64,000 bases of DNA, from the NCBI RefSeq assembly GCF_958979055.1, contig NC_084889.1, positions 9,789,761-9,853,760 of the forward strand, given 5' to 3'. Both the position numbers and the translations under genes were made by a program. Each line of letters opens with the position of its first letter. Within the stretch, counting starts at the first letter, position 1. This stretch comes from Alnus glutinosa. Its lineage: Eukaryota > Streptophyta > Magnoliopsida > Fagales > Betulaceae. The notes below the pieces were generated by a model, which saw only the letters and a program-made list of their open reading frames with translations, was not told the DNA's origin and made no database searches. Positions 34,133 to 44,293 of this stretch are shown here, in pieces.

Positions 34133-34396
34133 TATAGGACTTTATGATTTGTTGCTAATCTGCCCACTTGATCATAGTGCAGTATGCTTGTATATATAGA
34201 GTAGAATCTGAGTTTAATCAAATCTAGAATTACAATGGGAAGTATACATCAATTAGGATTATACCTAACAGCCGTGTACCTGGAGACTAGTGTAATACAA
34301 TTCAAACTCTTTGATATTCTAGAAGAGGATAGTTCCTTATCTAACTCTACTACATCTTTGGATGTGTCGTGTGTTGAAGAGTTGTTTGTTACAATA
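34133..34396 (-). repeat. 5' LTR of the nested copia element
   Basis: 264 bp, the partner of 32210-32481. Its inner edge touches the RT-coding remnant directly, marking the deletion junction. Confidence 0.85.
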
Positions 34397-34550
34397 AAAT
34401 TAATCTCAAGTGAAATTGCTTCAAAACATATAAAAGAGGCTGCAGATGACAAAGTTGTTAACAATTCGCCTCACAAAAGATCAAAGTATCATATGCAAAC
34501 AATAAATGTGACACTGTAATCTCTTCATTATTCTTTGACCCCATCGAAAA

Positions 34551-34912
34551 TTATGATAAGAGTCCCTTATCTACTATAACAAACATCCTACTCAGCGTTT
34601 CCATAACAACCACAAACAATAATGGAGAAAATGGATCCCCTTGTCTTAATCCATGCGAACTACTAAAAAAACCAGAAGGAGAACCATTAATGAGAACGGA
34701 AAAATGCATTGTAGAAATGCAATGCGTTATCCAATCTCGACGTCTCTCCCCAAAGACACATCTCTTCAACAAATATAACAAAAACTCCCAATTAGCACGA
34801 TCATAAGCCTTCTCAAAATCCAATTTACACAACACTCTAGGTTCTCCAGATCTAATCCAATTATCCAAACATTCATTAGCTACCATGACAAAATCCAGAA
34901 TTTGTCTACCTT
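34551..34912 (-). pseudogene. LINE reverse transcriptase core fragment
   Basis: RVT_1-type motifs are plain: [29 protein letters not shown] (motif A with catalytic Asp), and [13 protein letters not shown] (motif B). Just downstream (about 34470-34500) the catalytic FADD box reads FAYD, so one active-site Asp is lost, and an in-frame stop follows. The fragment begins abruptly at the 5' truncation point. Confidence 0.85.
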
Positions 34913-34923
34913 TGATAAACACA

Positions 34924-36529
34924 ACAATAACAACAACATTGAAGACCAACAAATAACATTATGGTAAGTCAACATTCGAGAATCAATTATTGGTTTTGTT
35001 TACTTCAATCATAGGAAATACAGGGAAACCCAATTAACTAAACAGTTGTAACATGGCTTCAAGATAATTGGGACCATGATAGAAGTAAAGTTATGTACAC
35101 ATAAGAATTATATGAAAACTAATTTAATCTATTAATTTATCTAACCACAAACCTCACTTTTTGAGCACATCCAAGATAATTGATGAGCAAAGTAATCCGA
35201 AAAAGAATTAGAGTTCTATTAACTCTTTAAATAACAAGTACTTGAGAGGGAACAACATCAATGGATGATATATTCTTTAAATGGATAGATTCTCATATAA
35301 AGTTGAGATAGCCTAAAGACCAGTGAATCAATCCCCATATATCACATTTTATAAGTTCCAGAAAAATCAGGTGAAGAAATGACAATCATGCTCTCAAACA
35401 CCATTGAACTAATCAAATTTTATGAATGCTCACCTAGTAAAAATGTTACATTTTCCTTTCTCCTCCCACCGTCCCAACCCAAGGGTGGGCAGTGCTGAGG
35501 GCGTTAGGTAACTTCGTGCGTGTGCGCGCCTTTTGAGTAGGCCCAACAAGGTTTTAGTCAAATGCAGAGGCACTATATTCTGTTACATATAATATTTTCA
35601 TTATTAGCGGTAGAAATATAATAGGTTGAAGTTCTAATTCCTTAAGTCTAAAACTCAAGAAAACTTATAAACCAATCTAGGCAAGGTCATCTAGACATCT
35701 TTCTACAAAGTGCAACTTTACTTAGAGCCACACATCTTCTACAAAATCATAGGCCTGATCTTCCCTCAAAATGTTTCTGGTAGATGCAGCTTCCTTTCAA
35801 TCTTTAACCAGTTTCTTTCTATTTTTTTTATTTTTTCCAATTCATTTAATCAATCTTCATCTTGGCATGACTACAATCACCTCTGGAGCTAGCTAGTTAA
35901 AAGGGTTTTCACATTAGTAATCAAGAAAAAAAACACAGCAACAACATTCAAGACCAGTAAATAATATTATGGTATCATGACAAAACCAACCAAACCAGTG
36001 TCTAAAGAAGTAAAGCAAGCAAGTTAAGCAACAAACAATTTGTCTTAAAATTTGCTCCCCTTGGAAAACTAAACTAGTTCTTGCGTAGTGAATACGAAAC
36101 ACATAATGCTACCACAACTAAACACCTTTCTGCTACTGATTCAAATTTCAGGACTAAACACCATAACAAAGCAAAATGCTAAGAAAACCGTCAAAACAGA
36201 AACTGGTCCTGAATAGTATCGTACCAATTCTCATTATAATATATTTATGAAATCAATTCCAGTTTTTGCTAACTCTACGCAAACAATGGGAACCTACTTG
36301 GATGTTCTGGAGCAGACAAATACCGTTTCTGCAAATTTTACCACTACAAGCTGCGACTTTCGGAGTTTTGATGAACATTGTGGTCATTTCTAGAAAAGCC
36401 AATCTATCAACTTTGTACATCTCGGAAACAGTGAACTGCATATTAGGTTCTTCCACTTTCAATCTCATCGTAATTGCTCCAAGAATTCAAGCAAAACATC
36501 GGGGTTGCATAAAAGAATGCATTGCTACA
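34924..36529. other. 3' flank of the NYN gene, no other gene
   Basis: AT-rich. The LINE target site (34918-34980) and 35928-35985 are diverged copies of one sequence (CAACAACATTSAAGACCA, then AATAACATTATGGTA-like text). A local duplication therefore predates the LINE insertion. Confidence 0.4.
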
Positions 36530-37708
36530 TCAGTAATCTCCATCCTCCTCCTCACTATCCCATTCCTCCTCTTCCCCTTCAGAAAAAGCCGAAATCCTCA
36601 CTTCATTAATCTCGGTCCTCGCAGCAACAAGCTCATCCACTAGACCGTCCAACAAGTCGCTCTCACTATCCAGATTCCCATCCAAACTAGAAACCGAAAA
36701 CAACTCATCCTCCTCCTCCCTCCGCCTTTCACTCTTGAGCACCAAATCCTTCTCCGCCACCTCCCCATTCTGCACCCGAATCCAGGGCACCCAAAGATCC
36801 GCGTGCCTCCCCAACGCCCTGTCCCAATCTCCCACCACCACCGTCCCCAAATTCGCCTCCCTCGCCCTCCTCAACATGTCCGAGAAATCTGAGTCGTCCG
36901 ACACCAAAAACAACCAATCCACCCCTCGGCTCATCGAGTGCTCCATTTGCCTCTTCACCGCCCAATCCGCCGCCTGAGGCTTATCCTCCACCGTCTTCAC
37001 GAACACCCCGGCGCGCCTCAGCTCCGAGGCCAGCCCGTACCCGACCTTCGGAGCGAGTAAAGACCGAGCCGCCTCGTTGTACTTTTCGTTTCCGGATATG
37101 AACCGCTCCTTGAAACGCTGCCGCTTCTTTCCCTTCAGCGACCTCATTCGGCTCAGCTTCTTCTGGCGCTCCCGCTCGTGGAGCTGCTTGAAGTGCTTCT
37201 TCAGGTCGAGATTGGTCTTGCACTTGCGGCCGCATACCCCGCACACATAGGGCTCGGAGGGCACGGCCAGGCCCTTGCGCTCCAACACGTCCAATTGCTT
37301 GCGCTCGCGCCGTTCCTCCACCACCCACTGCGGCATGTGGATGAACGCGTGGCGGTTAGCGTAGGCCGACATGTCGATGACTTCGCCGAACCGTTGGGCC
37401 ACCTGTTTCAGCGCCATAGCCGCCTCGTACGGCGGGCCGCACGGGGGCTTGTTATCCAGGTCCCAGAGGACCACAACCTTTTTCTGCTTGGGCGCGTACA
37501 CGCCTTGCTTGTTCTTGACCATGTCGATATCGGAGGCAGCGGAGAATACGACGCCGTTGGAGGCGCATGTTATGGTTTGGCGTCGAGGAGGAAGTCTGGT
37601 GGTGGATTTGATTGGGTAATGGAGGGAGTGAAATTGAAAGGAAGGGAAGGAAGTTGTGTGGAGGAAAAGTGAGGGGAGGGTGTGCATTGCATTGACGAGG
37701 AGATTCAT
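36530..37708 (-). CDS. NYN-domain protein with internal C2H2 zinc finger
   Basis: A single-exon, 392-residue protein. Residues about 76-125 begin a NYN (PIN-like) ribonuclease fold with KKVVVLWDLDNKPP (D83, D85). The fold resumes at about 225-310 with EDKPQAADWAVKRQM (D248), LVSDDSDFSDMLRRA (D271, D272, D274) and VVVGD. Between the halves lies one C2H2 finger (C156, C159, H172, H177), then a basic KKLSRMRSLKGKKRQRFKER segment. This arrangement is typical of a plant family of NYN plus zinc-finger proteins. Acidic residues suit a metal-dependent RNase, but activity is inferred. The N-terminal 55 residues are rich in Ser/Thr/Arg/Pro with few acids, so a plastid transit peptide is plausible. The tail is strongly acidic (EEEEWDSEEEDGDY). 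The gene is much richer in GC than its surroundings. ATG 37708 is the first in frame; residue 8 (M) is an alternative. Confidence 0.93.
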   Translation of the reverse strand: MNLLVNAMHTLPSLFLHTTSFPSFQFHSLHYPIKSTTRLPPRRQTITCASNGVVFSAASDIDMVKNKQGVYAPKQKKVVVLWDLDNKPPCGPPYEAAMALKQVAQRFGEVIDMSAYANRHAFIHMPQWVVEERRERKQLDVLERKGLAVPSEPYVCGVCGRKCKTNLDLKKHFKQLHERERQKKLSRMRSLKGKKRQRFKERFISGNEKYNEAARSLLAPKVGYGLASELRRAGVFVKTVEDKPQAADWAVKRQMEHSMSRGVDWLFLVSDDSDFSDMLRRAREANLGTVVVGDWDRALGRHADLWVPWIRVQNGEVAEKDLVLKSERRREEEDELFSVSSLDGNLDSESDLLDGLVDELVAARTEINEVRISAFSEGEEEEWDSEEEDGDY

Positions 37709-37719
37709 GGTTCATTTTA

Positions 37720-38970
37720 TGCTTTGCTGCTCACTCGCAGGTCGGTGTTATAGTTTCATTCTCAGATTTTTGAGCTCTGTGTATCTGATGCTAGGATAAG
37801 GAGGCCGTAGAGATGGGGTGAGGATATTCTAGAATCGAATTTGAAAAAGTTTCGGCAATGTAATTACTGGAGACTGTTTATGGGACTTTTGGTCGGTCCA
37901 ATTTTTATTTAATTTCTCGCGATTAATTGTTTAAATTCTTTTAAATTTAAGTAAATAACTATAGGAAATCCTAATCGGAGTCATTATTAATATCTAATAA
38001 TTGTTAATTGTTACTAACTTTACTTAAAGGAAAATGTTAGATTTATTTGGGCCCCACCCTCATGTGAGGGGTTGTTGTACAGTTGTTATATTAGTGTTGT
38101 ATAAGAATCAAATCCCAAACTTAAAAGGCAGTTGCTGTTTAATTTTAAGAATAGGCAAAAGTGATTATTACCTGCTAACCGGTTTATAATATATATTTTA
38201 TAATTAATTATTAAAAGTTTTTGTTTATGTCATCCGTTTGGTAGTTTTATTTTTCCACGGTTGAGAAGCCCACAATTTCTTAGATAATATCTTCTAGTAT
38301 ATTTCTTAGATGTTCATTTTATACTCATCCAATAAAATGGGAGTGCAATTTCAAAAAAAAAAAAAAAAAAAATCTTTTAAGAATTTATTTGAATTGTGGT
38401 GTATTAGTTTAAGCACAAAACCCGCATATATTGTTCAGAATACTGATTTGTTTTGGCGGGCTTATTGGGATTATATTGTTTTCTGCTCTGGTTTTGCTTG
38501 TGCAGAATATTGGGCTTTATTTTGTTCAGTTGTAGTTCTCATTTTTTGAGGTGTAATTAGGAGATAGAAGCAGTTGGTTGTTTGGTGTTCAAGACTTGGT
38601 CCTAGCTAGTTTCAAAGGAAAGGCAGAATTTTTTTTGAGGTGTTCAAGGCAAGAAAGGTAGAGATACTGTCCCTTGCTTTTATATGGCAGAGATTACACT
38701 CGTCCTAATTTCTGTCTTTCCTTAAAAATTCTTGCCACCAGTGATTCTTGGTGAGGTAGTAGACACCACCCTTGCTAGCAAAGCTAAATTGAAGCACTCC
38801 ATATCCTTGAAGCCCAGTTCTCCTCCTTGATCAGCTCATCCACGTCACCTTAGACTTCCCTTTTCTTTTTTCAACTAGAATTTGCTCTTCATAGAATTTA
38901 AGTCCCTGCATAGTGTCTTAGGTAATTGAAGCACACTCATATCGTAGGTAGGAATCGTTTGAACGATAGC
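37720..38970. other. Upstream region of the NYN gene
   Basis: Contains the presumed promoter on the 37.7-kb side; no clear TATA box was identified. A poly-A run is at 38352-38372. No other gene seen. Confidence 0.4.
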
Positions 38971-38973
38971 CTT

Positions 38974-40302
38974 TGTTGGTACAGTTTTCGGTATGTTATG
39001 AATCAGCACGTTCTTTGATGGTCTTTATGCTTTCTAAGAATTCTGCAAAACAATTAAATTACGGGACCCTTCTGGGTATTCCATTCCGATGCCTAAATTA
39101 GCTTATGTGAGAAAATAATGCTATGCGCATAAAAAATTAGCCTGAGTTTATACTTGAGGTATAGGCTTATTTATAGGCAAAAAGGTGGAGTCAAACTTGA
39201 ATTAGGATTCTTGCTTCTTGTTGATCTAGAATTGCTGTCAAAGTTGTACTTGTTTTATGATATATGATCTGATTCAACCATGAATCCTATCCGATTCTAC
39301 TGGGAGTAGGACTACTATTCAAACTATACTTGGACTAAGAGTCCTATTCCGATTCTACTGGGATAGGACTGCTAATCGGATTTTGACTTTTATTTCAATT
39401 CAACTTGGAGTAGAGTCCTAATCCGGATCTACTGGGATAAGTGATATATGATTTCTCGGGAATAGCTGCTAAGTGTCTATCTCCCGGGATTGGACTTGCC
39501 GGGAGTCCTATTGTCTCCTCCTTGGACCGATCTAAGTGGAATAATTCCTAATAGTTACCTCCCAATTCCCTTATCCAAAGCTTGCTCGAATAATGGGTAT
39601 TCTATGTCTTGGAAAACCCGAGCCTTGGCTCCTTCTTACGATGTTCCTTTTGATGTCTGAAAAACTGTAAAACCCCCGAGGATTAAATCCGATCCCCTCA
39701 GCTCTCGACAAGGACTAATCTGAGAGACTTCCTTCTTGCTCTTGGCAAGGACTAATCTGAGAGTCTTTCTTCTTACTCTCGACCAAGACTGATCCAAGAA
39801 TCTTTGCCTCTTGCTCTCGGCAAGGACTAATCCAAGAGTCTTTCTTCTTGCTCTCGGCAATTATTGATCCTAGAGGCTTCATTTTTGCTATCGGTAAGGA
39901 CTTATCCAAGAGTATTTCTTCTTGCTCTCGGCAATGACTAATCCGAGAGACTTCTTTTTTACTCTCGGCAATGACTAATCCGAGAGGCTCGTCTTCTTGC
40001 TCCCGGTATAGGACTTACTGGGAGACTTATCTTTTTGCTCTCGGTATAGGACCGCGAGGCTTTTGCTTGCAAAAGAAGCGACATCAACAGGTTCCTGGTC
40101 CCTAGATCGGGAACACTTTGATGCTTAAGTTAGCTTTATTCTTTATTCTGAAAATACTTATTCCCAAATCTGGGGAATTTTTTTGTCTTTATTATAACTT
40201 GTTTGAGTTAAAAATAAAAGTATAGTTCTTTGCAAAAATAAAAGTCTGATCACACGCATATTCTCCTGTTGCCTCGGCTCTTTATGTTGTGGGATCCTAC
40301 TT
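38974..40302 (-). repeat. 3' LTR of the gypsy-type element
   Basis: The first about 530 bp match 41843-42384. The remainder holds a minisatellite. The outer-inner boundary at 40302 is approximate and rests on the adjoining CTTCCTCGGTCCTCTCTTC pyrimidine tract. Confidence 0.55.
39701..40060. repeat. LTR minisatellite, about 10 units of 37 bp
   Basis: Variants of CTCTCGGCAAGGACTAATC followed by YGAGAGNCTT and a T-rich segment start near 39701, 39738, 39776, 39812, 39850, 39887, 39924, 39961, 39999 and 40037. Each unit holds a short inverted pair CTCTCGG/CCGAGAG. Confidence 0.85.
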
Positions 40303-40429
40303 CCTCGGTCCTCTCTTCTTTTCATATCCTCATGGGGATCATTCTCCTGATCCCTTTCGTCTAGCTGAGGACGGTATCGAGTATAATAAACCCGTGGCTA
40401 CTGATCTCGGGGCTGATAGTCTCGATGAT

Positions 40430-41430
40430 TTAAGGGCCTGTTATTTTCTAGCTCCCGAAAATCGAATCAGCTTGCCATTTTTTATGAATTCTTCTATTAA
40501 CAACCTTAGGGTTACGCACCCCTCAGTTTAATGACCTACTTGTTTATGAAAATCACAAAACTTGCCTACATTTCGGTAAGGAGGATTACCTGGTATCTTT
40601 GGTGGTTGGCAAAACGCTCGATCTTTTTTGATCTCCATGAGAAATTCTGATATCTCGGCATTGAGAGGTGTAAAGTTGTAATCTTTGAACTTCTTTACTA
40701 CCTCTGCTCTTCCTCATCAGCTTTTCTGAATTCTTTCATTTTCTTTTCTAGGGCTGTCTCTTGGGGTAGCCTAGAACTGCCATATCCTTCAGCGTCTCTT
40801 TTTGATTGATGAATTATTCTACCTGATCCATTAGGCCCTACAAGGTACTCGATTGCTTCCGGACCAATTTCTTCATCGAACGATCCTCAGTTGAAATTCC
40901 CTAATAAATGGCAGCAAAGACCATATCCTCGGTCATGTCTTCAACCATAACCCTTTATCGATTGAACTAGGCCATAAACTCCATAAGACTCTCGTTGCTT
41001 TCCTGGTGCAACGATAGCAAGTATCCCGAATGCTTCTTCCTTATCCGAAAAGCTAGAAACTCCGTTAAGAATATCTTGGACAACTCCTTGAACTGATCAA
41101 CAGAATTCGGGGGCAGCTTCCTGAACCAGTCCCGGGCATTCCCCGAAAGAGTAAGGAGAAGGTCCGGGACGCTATTTCATCGGGTGTCCCGTGAATGTCT
41201 AGATGAGCTCGAAAATTCTCTAGGTGATCTAGAGGATCTCTGTCTCCAGCATAACCTAGAATTTGAGGTACCTTAAACTTCTTGGGTAGTCGATAGTTTG
41301 CTACCCGTCTGGTGAAGGGTGAGTCTATACCCATTAGTAGCTTATTCACAACTACGGATCTGCTTTTGTCATTCCTTTCCATCTCCATGTATTTGCACAT
41401 TCTCTCCAAGTCGGCAATAACTCTGCTCAA
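40430..41430 (-). pseudogene. Gypsy-type gag remnant
   Basis: The minus strand encodes parts of a plant retrotransposon gag. KVPQILGYAGDRDPLDHLEN and FRAHLDIHGTPDEIASRTF (about 41170-41290) are followed by LSKIFLTEFLAFR and NESLMEFMA (about 40970-41080). A KFCDFHKQVGH knuckle-like segment sits near 40540-40560. The frame shifts several times (for example near 41150, inside the core), so it is not functional. Confidence 0.75.
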
Positions 41431-41829
41431 ATATCCTGCATCCTCCTATCAGCCTCCATTAGGGCCGGGCCTTCTTTCCTTTGTTCCTGGTGATTATCTT
41501 CCCTGGAACGATCTCCTTGGTGGTTATCCTCCCTCCAAGCATTAGTGTTGTTGTTGCAATCTTCTTCTTCATGCCCATCCCGATTTTCCTCGAGATGGGT
41601 TTATCCCGGCCTTCTAGGCAGCAATTCTGCATTTAAGGCTTCAATTTGAGCTTCCAATACTGCTATACGATCCTAGTCTCCACCGGAAGGTGGAGGCTGT
41701 GGATTATTCTGAATAACTGGTTCCAGTGGGGCCCTGGGTTGTCGGTTGGTCTAGCTTCCGGAACATTTGTTTATCACCATACTGGATCTTCTTCTTTTTT
41801 CAAAAAAGGAATGAATAATTATTCCCACA

Positions 41830-41842
41830 GACGGCGCCAAAC
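41830..41842 (-). promoter_or_regulatory. Primer-binding site region (tRNA-Asp type)
   Basis: The minus strand shows GTTTGGCGCCGTC directly after the LTR end ...CCAACA. TGGCGCCGTC pairs with the 3' end of tRNA-Asp. Confidence 0.65.
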
Positions 41843-42384
41843 TGTTGGTACAGTTTTCGGTATGGTATGAATCAACACGTTCTTTGATGTTCTTCATGCT
41901 TTCCAAGAATTCTGCAAAACAATTAAAATTACTGGATCCTTTTGAGAATCCCACTTCGATGCCTAAATTAGTTTCTATGAAAAAATAATGATCTGTGCAT
42001 AAAAAATCAGTTTGAGTTTATACCTGGGGTATGAGCTTATTTATAGGCAAAGAGGTGGAGTCAAACCTGAATTAGGATTCTTGCTTTTTGTTGATCTAGA
42101 AGTGTTGTCAGAGTTCTACTTGTATTCTGATATATGATCTGATTGGACCATGAGTCCTATCCCGATTCTACCAGGAATATGACTACTGATCAAACTATAC
42201 TTGAACTAAGAGTCCTATCTCGATTCTACTAGGATAGTTCTGCTAATCGGATTATGACTTTTATTTCAATTCAACTTGGAGTAGAGTCCTAATCCGGATT
42301 TGTTGGGATAAGTGATACCTGATTTATTGGGAATAGCTGCTAAGTGTCTATTTCTCAGGATTGGACTTCCCGGGAGTCCTGTTG
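41843..42384 (-). repeat. 5' LTR fragment of the gypsy-type element
   Basis: Matches 38974-39515 with scattered substitutions. Similarity ends after GGGAGTCCTGTTGT. Confidence 0.8.
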
Positions 42385-42428
42385 TGAATCTCCCTATCTA
42401 ATTCCTCGTGTAGGAGTAATATGACCAT

Positions 42429-42606
42429 AGAGAAATTCTAAACTTCCTTCTAGTGTCCTTCTGAATGACGTGGATTTAATTTTTTTTGCTTAAAAAATTA
42501 CATTTCGCAAGTGTCACCTTTTCAGATTTTTTTTTTAAAAAAATTAAATCCATATCATCTAGAATGACACCAAAAGAAAGCTAGTTAAAAGGAATTCTAA
42601 CATTTT
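42429..42606. mobile_element. Inverted-repeat MITE
   Basis: The arm AGAGAAATTCTAAACTTCC...GACGTGGATTTAATTTTTTTT is mirrored by the reverse complement of the sequence ending at about 42606 (AAAAATTAAATCCATATCAT...GGAATTCTAACATTT). The arms are about 60 bp, with no coding capacity. The TSD was not settled. Confidence 0.6.
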
Positions 42607-42770
42607 TCAATACTGTAATATGCCCATGAGGTATTCCAAACTTTTCAATGATAATTTTTACCATTACGTCAATGACTAAACACTTAGCTAGGAGTATGTG
42701 TAGTATTCTTTCTTTTCTTCTGCCTCTCATCTTTCAACCACCACGTACGATATGGAGATTAGTCTCCATG

Positions 42771-43010
42771 CACTACAAAAAAAAAACAACATTAATGGCA
42801 TTTTAAATGCTGGTGTTTATAAAAAACGCCAGCTTTGCAAAAGGTTGCTGGCATATTTAAAATATGCCAGAAAATTTTATTAAAAAGCCTGGCATAAATT
42901 CTTATGCCATTAATGAAATAAGAATTGCCAGAATATAATGGTGGTCTCTTTTCTGGCATATGAGTATGTGCCAGGAAATCATTTTTCCCAAGGAGTGAAA
43001 ATCGCGCGGG
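42771..43010. repeat. Left terminal and subterminal repeat array of the CACTA element
   Basis: After the CACTACAAAA end, TGGCAT, GCCAGC, CTGGCATA, ATGCCAG, CCTGGCAT, ATGCCA, TTGCCAG, CTGGCAT and GTGCCAGG follow in both orientations, many as short palindromic pairs (CTGGCATA...TATGCCAG). These are candidate binding sites for the TNPA-like protein. Confidence 0.8.
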
Positions 43011-43097
43011 ACGCTGAAAAAAAAAAACTGCTTCCTTATCAAGTTTGTTTGTTTTTTTTTTTTTTTTTGAATAACACGCGCGAACGTGCAAGACCTC

Positions 43098-43100
<3 letters not shown>

Positions 43101-43183
<83 letters not shown>
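43101..43183. repeat. (CT)41 microsatellite in the CACTA leader
   Basis: 83 bp of uninterrupted CT shortly upstream of a GC-richer, leader-like segment (43245-43330). On either strand it yields only Leu/Ser or Arg/Glu runs, which are not genes. Confidence 0.95.
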
Positions 43184-43186
<3 letters not shown>

Positions 43187-43718
43187 CAAGTATATATCAG
43201 TTTTCTTATATAAATGCATATATATGTCTCTCACAAAAAAATTTCACTACTGCTCTCTCACAAATCTCCTCCTGAAATCCGCTCCACCATCGTTGATCGA
43301 CGCCGCCAGCCCACCAGCTCGCCTCCCTCTAATCAGTAGGTGTGTTTCTTTAGCTTCAATTTTCTGTGCATGGATTCCTCGGTAGATTTCAACTTATGAA
43401 AACCCCTATATTTTCGTTTAGTGAATACGGTTGAATTTGTTTAGTGAATGTAGTGGATTTTAGTTCAATTAGGTGTAATAATTGTTGGAGGCTAGCTCAT
43501 TTGTGAAAACCCCTATATTTTCCTTTGGATTGGGTTCGTTTGTTTTGGTTAATTTTTCGTTATACATAGAAGATGCACATGTTTTATAAACATTAGAACA
43601 AAAGGGGTTATAGTCCCTGTTGCTTGGCATTTGGACATGATTTCGTTGTATAGTTTGTTTTGGGTTTACATAGATTGGGTGTTTGCTCTGTATATATACG
43701 GGTGTTAGCTTTGATTTT

Positions 43719-43750
<32 letters not shown>

Positions 43751-44278
43751 CTGTTAGTTTCAGCTTTTAGGTTAGATGAAGGTAGAAGAAGATGATACAG
43801 TGTCTCCTATTGTTCTCCAAAACGAGTCGTTTAAATAAATAAACAAAAGTCCAAAAGCTGCCTTTGAAGCCTGCTCAGTACGTTGCTCCCTTTTTCTTTT
43901 TTTCTTTTTTTCTTTTTTTTTTTTGCTTTAACGCATCACCACCGCGGTTACCAACTTCAGATATTTATCTTCATCTATTATAATCTGCCGACAAAGTCAA
44001 AAAGGCAAAAGGCACTCAATGTTTCATTTTTTTTTTTTTGGAAATCAACTCAATGTTTTAGTTGCAATTGATTTATTGAACAAAACTCAAAAGTCTGAAG
44101 CAAGTTCAAGCCATCAAATTGTCATTCTTCTTACACTAGTTATTTTAGTCTGTCAATTTTTTTTCTTCAAGTCATTCAGAATTCATATAAATTTTTAGCT
44201 TTTTTTTTTTTTTGAAAGCCCCATTGGTGCACAGTAAAAAAAGTATCAGAACAGAGCAAAAAAACAAAAACTTTAGTG

Positions 44279-44293
44279 ATGGACAAGAGTTGA
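44279..44293 (+). other. Duplicate of the transposase start region, truncated to a 4-codon uORF
   Basis: The 21-bp string starting TTTAGTGATGGACAAGAG at 44272 recurs exactly at 45651, where it opens the transposase gene. Here the next base makes TGA, so the copy encodes only MDKS and a stop. If the leader transcript includes it, it would be an upstream ORF. Confidence 0.5.

Larger units (their letters stand above)
32210..34396 (-). mobile_element. Internally deleted Ty1/copia retrotransposon
   Basis: Direct LTRs at 32210-32481 and 34133-34396 enclose a minus-strand RT/RNase H region. AAATT flanks both sides (32205-32209 and 34397-34401). A purine tract (TTTGAGGGGGCA on the minus strand, 32482-32493) abuts the 3' LTR. 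The LTR ends read TATTG...CCTATA; the usual TG/CA ends appear mutated. On the 5' side the RT-coding sequence runs straight into the LTR with no PBS, gag, protease or integrase, so a deletion of several kb removed them. Removing this element and one AAATT rejoins the LINE reading frame. Confidence 0.85.
30487..34912 (-). mobile_element. 5'-truncated LINE, 11-bp TSD, split by a copia element
   Basis: The minus-strand LINE runs from an internal point of ORF2 (about 34912) to an A-rich tail (30487-30509). The 11-bp sequence TGATAAACACA flanks it at 30476-30486 and 34913-34923, as target-primed reverse transcription leaves. ORF2 pieces appear in the expected order on either side of the copia insertion: RT core (34551-34912), the following RT region (about 34400-34540 and 31990-32203), zinc-binding region (31387-31584) and C-terminal Cys/His motif (about 30900-30960). 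Stops and frameshifts show it is dead. Confidence 0.85.
38974..42384 (-). mobile_element. Gag-only gypsy-type LTR element, one LTR truncated
   Basis: Direct LTR copies start TGTTGGTACAGTTTTCGG at 38974 and 41843. The minus strand just outside the second copy reads TTTGGCGCCGTCTGTGGG, a PBS of the tRNA-Asp type seen in plant Ty3/gypsy elements, so the element is read right to left. Between the LTRs only gag-like sequence is found. The left (3') LTR extends to about 40302, where a pyrimidine tract on the plus strand marks a likely PPT. The right (5') LTR is cut at about 42384, after 542 bp. No protease, RT or integrase remains. The TSD cannot be tested because of the truncation. Confidence 0.75.

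Noticed and set aside
36729-37672. Several long open frames overlapping the NYN gene on both strands
   Set aside because: GC-rich shadow frames with Gly/Ala/Arg bias. Only the 392-residue frame has conserved motifs.
39701-40060. CRISPR-like array
   Set aside because: The units are contiguous diverged tandem repeats with no unique spacers, in a plant LTR.
42902-43234. Open frames of Arg-Glu or Leu-Ser repeats across 43.1 kb
   Set aside because: They are translations of a pure (CT)41 microsatellite, open on both strands, and sit in the CACTA leader.
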